Below are positions 43,441 to 54,299 of a stretch of 64,000 nt of DNA, piece by piece. The stretch spans positions 999,001-1,063,000 of the forward strand of contig CAJNDS010002490.1 in the NCBI GenBank assembly GCA_905221605.1, written 5' to 3'. Source of the stretch: Symbiodinium natans (Eukaryota; Sar; Dinophyceae; Suessiales; Symbiodiniaceae). Within the stretch, counting starts at the first letter, position 1; each line of letters begins with the position of its first letter. The notes beneath the pieces are model-generated. The model made no database searches. It was not told the origin of the DNA and saw nothing but the letters and a program-made list of their open reading frames with translations. The translations under genes were made by a program, and so were the position numbers.

Positions 43441-43479
43441 CCGCCCTGAACCCTGACCACCGAGCCGCAGCCCTGTCAG

Positions 43480-43550
43480 GAAGTCAATCGGACTCAAGGC
43501 TGCTGTTCAATTCGATTTCCGATCCCGGCGACAAGGACCAGAAGTGCGGG
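43480..43550 (+). CDS. Possible closing exon of PDZ domain 2
   Basis: After GTCAG, one frame reads KSIGLKAAVQFDFRSR, compatible with the end of the second PDZ helix and the last strand. The phase with the previous exon is not settled. Confidence 0.35.
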
Positions 43551-44159
43551 TTGGGTCCAAGGGTTTCGGGTCGAGAGTTTAGGGTTTAGGGTTTCGGGTT
43601 TCGGGTTTAGGGTTTAGGGTTTAGGGTTTAGGGGGTTTCGGGTTTCGGGTTTAAAGATCTGGGACCATCCAGGGAGTATGCCGTGTCGGGCTTGACTGGC
43701 GTAGAATGAAACCCGTGAGGTGTGGCCTTCAAGCGATCACGATGTGAAGGGTTTAGGGTTTAGGGTTTAGGGTTTAGGGTTTAGGGTTTAGGGTTTAGGG
43801 TTTAGGGTTTAGGGTTTGCCATCAATCTTCAGGAGCTTGTGATCTTCACCTATGCCTGACCGGCCCTGTGCCCAGTGCCCCTGGTGTACGATCGACTTGT
43901 TTTAAAGCGGAACATGTACAGCGTCGTGCACCTACCGGTCGTCTGGCGCCGGGTTTCACGAGACAACATCTTTCCGGGGGTTCCTTTTTTAAGACCGACC
44001 TCAGAGGCGCACCTCATATGCCACTTCAGAGTGATGAGCTTGACACTCCAAGAGATCCCAAGAGATTGGTGCAAGGAGCTTGCGCCCAAGTGCACGTTGA
44101 CATAGTCCACCCCCCGCGGTTTTACTACCCAAAAAAAGTCCCCTCCTGGCCGCTTGTGT

Positions 44160-44273
44160 CAGAGAGCCCTTTGTAGGGAATATTCCATAAGTCACTATAA
44201 TAATAAGGAATAAGGATCCTTAGTATAATTAAAGGGCCTTTTCCTTCATCAAGGGTACAAAGGGCTCTCCGGG
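44160..44273. repeat. Foldback element, family B, full copy
   Basis: CAGAGAGCCCTTTGTAGGG at the left pairs with AAAGGGCTCTCCGGG at the right. The interior carries GGAATATTCC and AAGGATCCTTA. Confidence 0.8.
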
Positions 44274-46126
44274 TGTGGAAGGAGGGTGGGCGAGATTCAC
44301 TGGAAGGGGATTTGGCAAGGCGCTGGTTCGAGCTGGAAAACCCCGAAGGGGTTTTCTGCCACATCCAGTGCCTGTTCGAGCAAAGTCTGCGCTCACATAC
44401 ACGAGGCTACGTCGGCTACGCGCGGACGACAAACCCTGGGGTGTCGATGTGCTTGCGGCCCAGACCCTCTGCCCTAAACCCCGGTAAGACCCTAGACCCC
44501 AAACCCTGCTTGCAAGCTCTTTTCCCCTAACAACCCTCTTATCATCCATATAACCCAGGTTACTAACCCTACTTACAAAGTCAAAAGGACTTGGCAAGTG
44601 AACCCTGCACCCTCAGCCCTAAACTCCAAACCCTGACCCCCCCCCCGCTCCCCCTAGAGTCCCCTAAACCCTAAACCCTAAACCCTAAACCCTAAACCCT
44701 AAACCCTAAACCCTAAAACCTACTGTAAACCCCAACCCTAAACCCCAAACCCTAAACCCCAAACCCTAAACCCTGAACCCTAAACCCTTTGTGTTGGCAG
44801 GGTCCAAGCGGACGGTTCTACGGCTGGATTGCGGATCTTCGCCGGGGCAAGGCCTGCTTTCCCACAAGTTTGGGGTGCAGGGTCTAGGGCGTGCCAAACG
44901 CAAGCGCGCTTTGGGAGCACGCGGTAGTCTGCAGACCTACCCACCCCAAGACCGCCCACCTACAACTCTCAAGGAGTTAAGACTTTTCATTTTTATTCAA
45001 AGCATCACATGAGTCAGCACTCACGCCCTTTTGGGGACCTCCACAAGGTGCGTGGACCAGGAACAAAGCTGCAGCAGGGCCAGGACGAGGCCGGAGGCAG
45101 GAAGACACCAGTACCGGGCATTTGCGATGCGCGGACGGAAAGGCGAGGCAGGGTCAGCGAAGACAGCTTGGGTTGGCGCGAAGGGGCTAACTAAGGCCAG
45201 GGATGGGCCAGGAACAGACAAAGGCAGCGAGGCTTGGTTGGCGCGAAGGGGCTAAAGCCAGGGAGGCAGGGCCAGGGAACGCGCGAAGCGAGTGGACAGC
45301 TGGGTTGGGCAGAGGGCCACGGAAACAGGGCAGGTGTGCCGGGCCAGCCAGGGCCAGGGCAAGGACAGAGCTTCTTTTTGGCCAGAGCCCTGCCTGCCCC
45401 AACAAAACGGCCCCTGGTCCCCGCAGCCCAGCGGACGGGGGGTCAGGACCCAGGAGTCTCCAGGGGCCCTCCCAGGGGGCCTCCCTCACAGGGTCTCACC
45501 AGCTAGGGTGGTGGGCGGGTTTAGGGTCTCGGGTTTAGGGTTTAGGGCTTAGGGTTTAGGATGTAGGGTTCAGGGTTTCGGGTTCAGGGAAACCCAAACA
45601 CTCGGGACAATACACCCTAAACCCTAAACACTAAACCCTAAACCCTAAACTCTAAACCCTAAACCCTAAACCCTAAACCCTAAACCCTAAACCCTAAACC
45701 CTAAACCCTAAACCTTAAACCCTACCCTGCCGATGAGCACCTTACGCGTCCGAACGAAGAGCAAGTGAGGCCCCAAACAGAGCCCAGGGTGCAAGGAAAA
45801 AAAGAGTTCTCCACACAAAGGGCTGATGCAAGAAGCACAGCTCGCCCAACACCTGGCCAGCACTTTCACCCGTGCAACTCCGCGGACCCCAAAACCCTGT
45901 GTACAATTCTTTGCAAACCCTAAACCCTAAACCCTAAACCCTACACCCTAAACCCTAAACCCTAAACCCTAAACCCGAAGCCCGAAGCCCTAACCCCTAA
46001 ACCCACCGCAGTTTTCTGAACCCTAAGCCCTAAACCCTAGGCCCTAGACCCTCAACCCTAAAACCCCAGAACCCGTTAGGGTGGGTTTACTCCTTGCCAC
46101 CACTTCGCCCCTGCCCTTGGGTCCAG

Positions 46127-46167
46127 GCATCGGTCATCAAACTGCCGAGCAGCGAGGCCCGCGTTCA
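46127..46167 (+). CDS. Possible exon (PDZ-like last strand)
   Basis: A GTCCAG acceptor, ASVIKLPSSEARV, then a GTAGCC donor. It lies just before a foldback element. Short and uncertain. Confidence 0.3.
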
Positions 46168-46181
46168 GTAGCCAGCTACTC

Positions 46182-46304
46182 ATATGGGTGGTTGTCAAAA
46201 TTATGGTGCCCTTTTGGATCCTTATTATAATCCTTATTATCATGCGGCACCTAATATTCAGGGTACCCCAAAAAAGGGATCATAATTCTGACAGCCACCC
46301 ATAT
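46182..46304. repeat. Foldback element (ATATGGGTGG arms)
   Basis: ATATGGGTGGTTGTCA pairs with TGACAGCCACCCATAT, and the interior has GGTGCCCTTTT and GGTACCCC words. Confidence 0.7.
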
Positions 46305-46485
46305 AACGATCGAGAAATATCATAGTGTAGAAATATCATGATAGAATAATATCACAATTTCACAATCTAAAGAATGACAAAATGACAACACAATATAACG
46401 ATCGAGAAATATCATAGTGTAGAAATATCATGATAGAATAATATCACAATTTCACAATATAAAGAATGACAAAATGACAGCACAA
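46302..46485. repeat. 92-bp tandem duplication, AT-rich
   Basis: 46302-46393 and 46394-46485 are nearly identical and begin around ATAACGATCGAGAAATATC. It starts at the edge of the preceding foldback element. Confidence 0.9.
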
Positions 46486-47599
46486 TACCACAATATCACC
46501 TCAGGACAACAATGTGACATTATGATGTAAGGCCCAGGAATATCTCTTGCAACGTCTTCCCGCTTTTCCTACCACGTGCTCGATGCACTTAAGCCCTAGA
46601 CCCTAGAATCTTGGCCCCTAAGAGTTCGGGTTTAGGGTTTAGGGTTTAGGGTTTAGGGTTTAGGGTTTAGGGTTTAGGGTTTAGGGTTTAGGGTTTAGGG
46701 TTTAGGGCCGCGATGCGCCGGCCTCTTCTGCAGCACTTGCAGCAGGCGAACCTCTTCGTTCCTCTGGGCCAGGTTCTGAGAACGATGCTAAGCCCCAAGC
46801 CCTAAACCCTAAACCCTAAACCCTAAACCCTAAACCCTAAACCCTAAACCCTAAACCCTCTCAACCCCAAAACCAAGGAATGAAGTATGTCAAGAAGAGA
46901 ACCCTAAACCCTAATTGAACCCCAAACCAAACCCTGAAACCCTAAACCGCCACCCCGAACCCGAAACCCCAAACCACAGAAGGGCGAGGGTCTAGGGTTT
47001 CTTGGGATCTGGTAGGGTTCACTAAGGACTCTTGGGAGGATTTGGGTCCCTAAACCCTAAACCATATATCTGTTGTCCGCTTGGAGAGCACCCGGGTTTT
47101 GCAGCCGCCTCGTCCTCAGACCCTTAAGGGTTCAGAAGGCTCCCAAAATTTGGATCTAGGGCGTTTTGGGTTTCTTTCCCTAAAATGCCAACAAATCCTA
47201 GTAAGCCCTAATAAGCCCTAGAAAACATGTTGAGGACCTAGCGTCTCAAACAAAAAGCATTATCAACAAAAAACCATTAAGTTCCAGGGTTTAGGGCTTT
47301 ACCCCGCAACCTTAAGACCTAAACCCTAAGCCCCACATCCCACACCCCAAATGAGTCCTAAGCCCTAACAACTAAACCCTAAACCCTAAACCCTAAACCC
47401 TAAACCCTAAACCCCAAACACTAAACCCTAAACACTAAACCCTAAACCCTAAACCCTAAACCCTGAACCCTGAACCCTAAACCCTAAACCCTAAACCCTG
47501 ATCCCTAGGTCGTTCGGGCTTGCCCATGACTCGGGCATCAGCTGAGTCCCAGGAGGCCCATCTTTTGAACTTCGCCTTGTGGATAAACAGCCATAGCAT

Positions 47600-47900
47600 T
47601 TAGGGTTTAGGGTTTAGGGTTTAGGGGTGTAGGGTTTAGGGTTTAGGGTTTAGGGTTTAGGGGTGTAGGTTTTAGTGTTTAACCCTGTGATTTCGGGTTT
47701 AGGGGTTTAGGTTTTAGGGTTTAGCCCTGTGATTCCGGGTTTTTAGGCGTTTAGGGTTTAGGGGTTTAGGTTTTCGGGTTTAACCCTGTGATTTCGGGTT
47801 TAGGCGTTTAGGGTTTAGGGGTTTAGGTTTTAGGGTTTAACCCTGTGATTTCGGGCTTAGGCGTTTAGGTTTCAGGGCTTAGGGTTTAGGGCTTTGGGTT
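47600..47900. repeat. Higher-order repeat of about 50 bp built on TTTAGGG and CCCTGTGATT
   Basis: Four imperfect units each contain a CCCTGTGATTTCGGG segment plus TTTAGG-type heptamers. It is a telomere-like array that has evolved a longer period. Confidence 0.8.
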
Positions 47901-48184
47901 TTTGCTAACCCCCTTCCCAAGATGCAACCCTTAATCGTTCAACCCTGAACACCTCAGCCCCAATAAAGCCCGCCATCGGTGCCCTTAACATCTAAACCAC
48001 CTCAGGTTTAGGATCTAAGCCTCGGGATAAAACCCTAAACCCTAACCCCAAACCCCTAACCCCTAGCCCCTAGCCCCTAAGCCCTAACCCCTAACCCCTA
48101 ACCCCTAAACCCTAAACCCTAGACCCTAAACCCTAAACCCAAATCCCTAAACCACTCTATCGTATATAATATAAATGTTCATGA

Positions 48185-48544
48185 CTTTGCGGGCAAGGTC
48201 ATCAGGGTAGCGGGCAAAGTCATATAGTTTTGCGGGCAAGGTCGTATACTTAGTGGGCCAGGTCATTCAATCAGCGGGCAAGGTCATAAAACCAGTGGGC
48301 AAGGTCCGTTGGCTGACCCATGACCTTGTGCCCGCTAATTTCAATGACCTTGCCTAATCTCATGACCCGGGCAAAGTCATAAACTTTGCGGGCAAGGTCA
48401 TAATTAGCGGGCAATGTCATAAATTTAGTGGGCAAGGTCATAAAATTCGCGGGCAAGATGATACATTTGGCGGGCCAGGTCATAAAATTAGCGGGCACCA
48501 AGGTCATAGAATTAGCGGGTAAGGTCATAAAATTAGGGGGCAAG

Positions 48545-48593
<49 letters not shown>
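48185..48593. repeat. GCGGGCAAGGTCATAAA repeat cluster ending in C49
   Basis: About fifteen 20-25 bp units with the core GCGGGCAAGGTCAT are present; the central stretch (about 48313-48365) holds inverted copies (ATGACCTTG...CCCGC). A run of 49 C follows at 48545-48593. Translations on the minus strand are by-products. Confidence 0.9.
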
Positions 48594-48594
<1 letters not shown>

Positions 48595-48856
48595 CTGCAC
48601 TTGAGCCGGGTGCCTTAAGGTTTAAGGCTTAGGGCCCCAGAGTCTGGAGCCTAAGGTTTGGGGATTGAGTGAACTTTGTATTTTCTGAATGTTATGGCAT
48701 TCTTCGGGGTTTTTCCTCGAGAATTGCTTGCCTACAAAAAGCTAGAACATGAGATGCTGAACCCATCTGAACCCTAAACCCTAAGTCCTAAACTCTAAAC
48801 ACTAAACCCTAAGCCCTAAACCTTAAACCCTAAGCCCTAAACCCTAAACCCAGCAG

Positions 48857-48926
48857 GTGCTGGTGGGCTTCACTGTGCCAGATGGTGCAAGCACAAACTT
48901 TTCCTGGAAGCCTGCTGAAATCCGTG
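48857..48926 (+). CDS. Exon of the long plus-strand gene
   Basis: A CAGCAG acceptor is followed by VLVGFTVPDGASTNFSWKPA then EIR, and a GTCTAAG donor in phase 1, which joins the next exon (49123) in phase. Confidence 0.5.
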
Positions 48927-49122
48927 GTCTAAGGGGTTTAGGGTTTAGGGTTTTGGGTTTAGGGTTTAGGGTTTAGGGTGGTCTAGACAAAGGTTTCGAT
49001 TTTCAGGTTTTGCTCTTCTCTGACGCACCTGCATCCTTCGAGCCCAAACCTTAAACCCTAAACCCGAAGCCCTAAGCCCCTATAGCCTTGCCAAGGCGTC
49101 CTAAACCCGAAGCCCCACGCAG

Positions 49123-49149
49123 CTGCCGTGAGCATTCACGACGCGCAGG
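49123..49149 (+). CDS. Micro-exon, 27 nt
   Basis: An ACGCAG acceptor, AVSIHDAQ, then a GTGCGT donor in phase 1. Joining to 49316 gives QEIRTWC with no stop. Confidence 0.5.
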
Positions 49150-49197
49150 GTGCGTAACCCCCCCCTCCCAGACCCTAACACCCTACAACCCGAAACC

Positions 49198-49315
49198 CTA
49201 CTTGGAGGTTACCTAGAACCCAATTATAACCATGTTAGGGCACAAAAGGGGGCTTATAAGTTGGTTATAAGTACACTTAGAATTGGGTCAATCAATACCA
49301 CGAACCTCCAAGTAG
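49198..49315. repeat. Foldback element, family A; right end is the 3' splice site
   Basis: A compact 118-bp copy with clean arms: CTACTTGGAGG at the left and CCTCCAAGTAG at the right. The terminal AG coincides with the inferred acceptor of the 49316 exon. Confidence 0.85.
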
Positions 49316-49443
49316 AAATCAGGACGTGGTGCAGCACTCTGTCTGGAGACACTGCAGACGCTGGCGATGGCTTGGCCACGAGCGAGTGGCGCGAAGTCGC
49401 TCTGTCGAAGCAGGGCAACATCGTGGCTCAGAGCACTTTGCAG
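49316..49443 (+). CDS. Exon, 42 codons, of the long plus-strand gene
   Basis: The reading IRTWCSTLSGDTADAGDGLA continues to SEWREVALSKQGNIVAQSTL and a GTTCTAG donor in phase 0. Strand/turn spacing resembles a beta-propeller or galactose-oxidase-like repeat, but no family is certain. It joins in phase to 49741. Confidence 0.55.
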
Positions 49444-49740
49444 GTTCTAGGGGCTTTAGGGGCTTTAGGGCTTTTTGGGGCTTTGGGGCTTTAGGGGCTT
49501 TAGGGGCTTTAGGGGCTTTAGCGGCTTGGGGTTTGGGCGGTTTAGGGTTTAGGGTTTAGGGTTTAGGGTTTAGGGTTTAGGGTTTAGGGTTTAGGGGGTT
49601 CGTAGCGGTTTAGGGTGACCCCAAACCCCACAGCCTTCCCTAAAGCCCAGTACCTTCTGATCAACGACTTCAGCAAGTTGGTTTAGGGTTTAGGGTTTAG
49701 GTTTGGGTTCCCTGAAATCGAGATCTTGGCGTGAATCCAG

Positions 49741-49804
49741 GATGCGGTACTTCTGTCAAACGGCACGGTCCTCCGGCGGAGTGGCGACGGCTGGCTAGAC
49801 CTTG
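49741..49804 (+). CDS. Exon, 21 codons, of the long plus-strand gene
   Basis: A TCCAG acceptor is followed by DAVLLSNGTVLRRSGDGWLD and a GTTACT donor, phase 1. The N-G-T-V-L-R-R-S-G-D-G-W pattern again suggests a propeller blade. Confidence 0.55.
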
Positions 49805-50094
49805 GTTACTTGCCTTCGTGTTCAGGGCATCCCTGAACCCTAAATCCTAAACCGTAAACCCTAAACCCTAAACCCCCAAACCCTCAACCCTAAACCCTAA
49901 ACCCCAAACCCTCAACCCTAAACCCCAAACCCTAAACCCTAAACCCTGAACCCTTTGGGGTTTCGGGTCAGTGGGTAAGGTTTTGGGGAGCCCTGCGGTG
50001 ATGGCGTCAGGAGTCTGCTAGCCCAAAATGCCGCTTAGTGAAGGCATCCACCGTCGACTCTATAGGGTGAAGCCTTCGGTTAGGACCCAGAGTA

Positions 50095-50325
50095 GGGTTT
50101 AGGGTTTAGGGTTTAGGGTTTAGGGTTTAGGGTTTAGGGTGTAGGGGTTTAAGGGTTTAGGGGTTAGGGTTTTAGGGTTTAAGGGTTTGAGGGTTTGAGG
50201 GTTTAGGGTTTCAGGGTTTCAGGGTTTTAGGGTTTTAGGGTTTTAGGGTTTTAGGGTTTTAGGGTTTTAGGGTTTTAGGGTTTTAGGGTTTTAGGGTTTT
50301 AGGGTTTTAGGGTTTTAGGGTTTAG
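50095..50325. repeat. TTTAGGG array grading into a TTTTAGGG octamer array
   Basis: From about 50218 there are about thirteen identical TTTTAGGG octamers, directly next to normal heptamers. Confidence 0.95.
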
Positions 50326-50330
50326 GGTTT

Positions 50331-50462
50331 CTCGGAGGTTCATGGTAACCCCAGACTGTACTTATAACCCACTTATAACCACATTGCGGCACATGAAGGG
50401 CTCATAAGTGGGTTATAAGTACAATTCTGATTGGGTTATAAGTACCATGAACCTCCAAGTAG
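50331..50462. repeat. Foldback element, family A
   Basis: The left end is trimmed by the preceding array (CTCGGAGGTTCATGG). The right end CCATGAACCTCCAAGTAG is intact. It contains GTACAATTCTGATTGGG, the undisturbed version of the site invaded in the 53.05 kb copy. Confidence 0.85.
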
Positions 50463-50941
50463 GGTTTAGGTCATCATCGGGTTTGAAGTCTGGAGAAATA
50501 GCTCAAGTAAGGAGGGTATTGGGTTTTCCGGGGCCCTCAACCCCCCCCCCCCCCCAAGCCCAAAACTCTAAACCACTAGCCCAACACCCCCAACCTAGCC
50601 CCTCAAGAAGCCCGAACCCTCAAAACGTAGACCCTCCAAACCCACACAAACCTCCAAAACGCCTGGCTCACAAAACCTTCAAAATGCTTCAAAACCCTCA
50701 AGAACCAGTCTCTAAACTCCCAAAACCCTCAACACCCGAACCCCCCCTAACCCCTAACCCCTAACCCCTAACCCCTAACCCCTAAACCCTAAACCCTAAA
50801 CCCTAAAATCCTAAGCCCTAAACCCTAAAACCCTAAGCCCTAAGCCCTAAACCCTAAACCCTAAAACCCTCAGCCCTAAGCCCTAAGCCCTAAACCCTAA
50901 ACCCTAAACCCTAAGCCCACGAAGTCCGGAGGTGCTCTGGA

Positions 50942-51009
50942 CCTCGATGCAGCAGCGCTGAGCGCCTCCCTCGCCTCGCAGCCTCTTCTGCCCCAGGAGC
51001 GCTTCCAGG
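50942..51009 (+). CDS. Exon of the long plus-strand gene
   Basis: After GGAG, the reading is ALDLDAAALSASLASQPLLP then QERFQ, with a GTTCAG donor in phase 1. The phase fits the exon at 49741-49804 and the one at 51875. Confidence 0.5.
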
Positions 51010-51874
51010 GTTCAGGAGTTCAATGGTTTAAGGTTTCGGGCTCAGGAGTTCAAGGGTTTAGGGTTTAGGGTTTAGGGTTTAGGGTTTAGGGTTTAGGGCT
51101 CAGGAGTTCAATGGTTTAAGGTTTAGGGTTTTTAGGGTTTAGGGTTTAGGGGTTTAGGGTTTAGGATATTCCTTCCCCACCCCGGACAAGTGGTATTCTA
51201 TTCAGGGTACATTCAGGGGTACCCCCCCTATCTTGGAACATACCCACATTGTCTTAGTCGCTTGAGCCTCCCCCTGGGTATTTGTGCCCGGAAGCCTGGA
51301 ATAAGCAGTTCAGGGGGGCCCATTGCCTCGCTGGGGTTGGGTTTAGGGTTCAGGGTTCAGGGTTCAGGGTTCAGGGTTTAGGGTTTAGGGTTTAGGGTTT
51401 AGGGTTTAGGGAGCTTCTGATAACTGTGGCAGAAATGTGGCCTGAAGTCGTGGGCCGGGGGGTGTGGCACCGGAATGTCAGTCCTTGCAATTGGCGTTTT
51501 AAGGACAACGTAGGGGAGGCTCGAGGTGGTGTTTTTTTGTTTTGGGTTTGGGGGTTCAGCGCTTTTTTGGGTGGGTTCAGGCGCTTGAAGAGATAGTTTC
51601 GTTTGAGGATGATTTTCAAACAGGGGATGTAGGGTTTGGGGGTTCGCAGCTGCTCTTTGGGATTGAGGGTTTGGGTGTTTGAAGTTTGGAAATGTGTGTG
51701 TTTCCGGGTTTTGGGCGTATGGCAGTTAAACCCTAAACTCTAAACCCTAAGCCCTAAACCCTATATAAACCCTGAACCCTATATAAACCCTATATAAACC
51801 CTATACAAGCCCTGCATAAACTCTGAACCCTAGTTAAAGTTAAGGGTTTACGGATTCTTAGGCCTCTGCTGCAG

Positions 51875-51917
51875 GAGCACTTGGCGGCTTGGCTGCAGGA
51901 ACCAAGCTTTGGTCAAC
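51875..51917 (+). CDS. Exon of the long plus-strand gene
   Basis: After CTGCAG, the in-phase reading is ALGGLAAGTKLWS with a GTTGAG donor. The alternative frame (EHLAAWLQEPSFGQ) is also open, so the frame is not certain. Confidence 0.4.
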
Positions 51918-52327
51918 GTTGAGTCTTATGAGGGTTCAGGGTCTAGGGTCTAGGGTTTAGGGTTTAGGGTTTAGGGTTTAGGGTTTAGGGGAGGTTTTAT
52001 CGGTTGAGGGTTTGAGGGCATGTGAGGGTTCTTTGGACAAGGGCGTATAGGGCGATTTTCGGGCTTCTGGGTTGTGGGAGGTCGGGCCCGGAGCCCGAAA
52101 CCCTAAACGGTTTAGGCTTTAGGGTTTAGGGTTTAGGGTTTAGGGTTGACCTGTTTAGGGCTTCGGGCCGGTGAGGGTTGTGGGCGGCTTCAGGGGTCGC
52201 TTGATTCAGAATTTTCAGAGTTTCTTTTGGGGCTTGTAGGGCTTTAGGGTCTTGGATAGGGGTTTTGGGGATTGCGGGTTTTCGGGTCTTTTTGGAGAGC
52301 CTGCGTGACTTTTGGCCAGATGCGCAG

Positions 52328-52590
52328 GTATCTACCACGCCTCGGGGAGCACTTGTCATCGACACCGCCGCCGGAGGAAACCTTCCGGAGCATCATCCTC
52401 AAGCAGGAGACCTGGACTCAGATATTCAGAGGGCTGAAGACTCAGACCTCGCTACCTGGGTTCTGGAGCAAGCGGTTTTGCGACAGACGTCTGCTTTGGT
52501 GCGGCTGTCGGCAGAGAAGGCTCCTCAGCCGATTTTTGTGCATCCCTTTGCCGACGTGCTGGCGAATCTTGGGGCGATATATCTTCAGCT
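52328..52590 (+). CDS. Large exon, two open frames
   Basis: One frame reads VSTTPRGALVIDTAAGG then VLEQAVLRQTSALVRLSAEK and VHPFADVLANLGAIYLQLFP. The frame in phase with the preceding exon reads YLPRLGEHLSSTPPPEETF and SLPGFWSKRF. Both look protein-like and only a transcript would decide. Confidence 0.45.
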
Positions 52591-52705
52591 TTTTCCATGT
52601 CCAAAACCCTAAGCCCTAAGCCCTAAGCCTTAAGCCCTAAGCCCTAAGCCCTAAGCCCTCAGCCCTAAGCCCTAAGCCCTAAGCCCTAAACCCTAAGCAG
52701 CCAAG

Positions 52706-52773
52706 GAGTGGAGTTTGGATCAATCCAGACACAGTGCCTGGGACCTCCAACACCATCAGCTGCGGGGATCACC
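52706..52773 (+). CDS. Possible exon
   Basis: After CCAAG, EWSLDQSRHSAWDLQHHQL is open. No family is recognised and the boundaries are loose. Confidence 0.3.
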
Positions 52774-52920
52774 TAAACCCATGGAGCCCTGCAGGGTTTA
52801 GGGTTTAGGGTTTCGGGTTTAGGGTTTAGGGCTTAGGGCTTAGGGCTTTGGGCTTAGGTGGCAGGGTTTAGGGTTCAGGGTGTAGAAGATACCTTTACAC
52901 TATACAGGGCTCGTCATCAG

Positions 52921-53016
52921 GTACCCCTCGAAGTCCGGGGCCCTTGCCGGAGCCCTAAAGAAGAAGAAATGCAACGAAAATCAGACGACCAAGAAGGACC
53001 CGTAATTCAGATGCAG
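52921..53016 (+). CDS. Exon, 32 codons, charged linker
   Basis: An ATCAG acceptor is followed by VPLEVRGPCRSPKEEEMQRK and later DDQEGPVIQMQ. Highly charged and probably unstructured. Confidence 0.5.
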
Positions 53017-53047
53017 GGTTTAGGTAGCTTGAAGATTAGGCGTGAGT

Positions 53048-53309
53048 TTACTTGGAGGTTCGTGGTACTTACTAACCCAAGTATCTCCGCATCCATAACC
53101 CAACTAGAACCATGTTAGGGCACTTGGAGGGGACTTGAAGTGGTTATACGTGCAATTCCTACTAATTTGCTTAAGAACTCCCAAAAAGATAAAAGATATT
53201 CTTCCGTTTTATGGGTAATGTAGTTTTTTTTTGTTTAAAAACTCTTTTGGGGCTCTTAAGCAAATAGTAGATTCTAGCTGGGGTATAAGCACCATGAACC
53301 TCCAAGTAG
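53048..53309. repeat. Foldback element, family A, carrying a nested foldback
   Basis: The outer ends are TTACTTGGAGGTTCGTGG and CCATGAACCTCCAAGTAG. A second element occupies 53159-53270. Confidence 0.85.
53159..53270. repeat. Nested foldback element with ATTC target duplication
   Basis: CTACTAATTTGCTTAAGA at the left pairs with CTCTTAAGCAAATAGTAG at the right. ATTC lies on both sides (53155-53158 and 53271-53274). Removing the insert and one ATTC restores the sequence seen in other family A copies. Confidence 0.85.
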
Positions 53310-53328
53310 GGGTTTTGCAGGCTTTGAA

Positions 53329-53352
53329 TGGCCTTGACATTCATCGAAACCC
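53329..53352 (+). CDS. Possible micro-exon
   Basis: A TTTTGCAG acceptor follows the family A element; ALNGLDIH, then a possible GA donor. Very short. Confidence 0.25.
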
Positions 53353-53513
53353 GAAACCCTAAACCCTAAACCCGAAACCCTAAACCGTAAACCCCAAACC
53401 CTAAACCCTCAACCCTAAACCCTCAACCCCAAACCCTAAACCCCAAACCCGAAACCCCAAACCCCAACCCCTAGAGCCGGAAGAACCCGAATACCCTAAT
53501 GCCCTGCTTGGAG

Positions 53514-53687
53514 TTTCATGGTCCGTACAACGCAGTTATAGCTGTACTTATAACCCACTTGTGGGGGTTTAGGGTTTAGGGTTTAAGGTTTAGGGTTTAG
53601 GGCCCCTTAAGTGCCCTAACATGGTTTTATTTGGGCTATAGGTGAAGGTATGATTGGTTTGAAGAAGTACCATGAACCTCCAAGTAA
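53514..53687. repeat. Foldback element, family A, with central TTTAGGG array
   Basis: CTGCTTGGAGTTTCATGG at the left and CCATGAACCTCCAAGTAA at the right. About five TTTAGGG-type units sit at 53568-53602 between CTTATAACCCACTT and CCCCTTAAGTGCCC, words that adjoin in other copies. Confidence 0.8.
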
Positions 53688-53990
53688 ACCCACCCGAGAA
53701 CCTAAATGCCCTAAAGCCCTCTGGTTCAGGAAGCCTAGGCTTTAGGGTTTAGTGCTTAGGGTCCAGGGTTTAAACGCTTAGAGGGTTTTGGTGAGTACGC
53801 GCTTGCGTGTCTTCGTGCGTGGGGAGGGGTTGATCCAAAAAATAGGTTTTTTTTTGTACTCCCTACATGCCTTTTCAAGTGAAGAGCTAAGCGCCTCACA
53901 CCCTAAACCCTAGACCCCAAGCACTAAACCCTAAACCCTAAAACCCTGTAGCTCTTACCGAGAGCCCCCTGTGCCTTGCTTGCTGGCAAG

Positions 53991-54136
53991 GAAGATGTTG
54001 AGGCAGTGTCGGTGCAAGATCTGAAGCCAAAGACATACAGCCTCTCAAGCGAGCACAGCCGCCAGCTCCAGTCGCTGCGCGCCCACTTGCCTGCCGAGAT
54101 TCAGCTGTACGATGTTCCAGTGGCGACTGCTGCCTG
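53991..54136 (+). CDS. Exon, 48 codons, of the long plus-strand gene
   Basis: After GCAAG, EDVEAVSVQDLKPKTYSLSS continues to HSRQLQSLRAHLPAEIQLYD and ends before GTAGAAG in phase 2. The TAG that follows lies inside the donor, so this is not necessarily a gene end. The next exon restores a Trp codon in phase. Confidence 0.6.
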
Positions 54137-54299
54137 GTAGAAGGGCTTTGCTCAAGCGTGTCCTTTTTGTTGGCTATTTAGTCTCATGCTCAGTCGTATG
54201 GCTCTGTTGCTCAATATGGCCAAAGTTTCATGAACCCCTAAACCCCTAAACCCCCTTAACTGTTAGCCGAGAGCTGTTGGCCGCTCCCATGTGCATTAG

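Noticed and set aside
48271-48600. Gly-run protein with ANFMTLP repeats on the minus strand
   Set aside because: It is produced by the C49 run and the GGTCAT repeat cluster.
53991-54140. Gene end at the TAG at 54138-54140
   Set aside because: The TAG lies within a GTAGAAG donor, and the next exons join in phase to restore a Trp codon and continue open.
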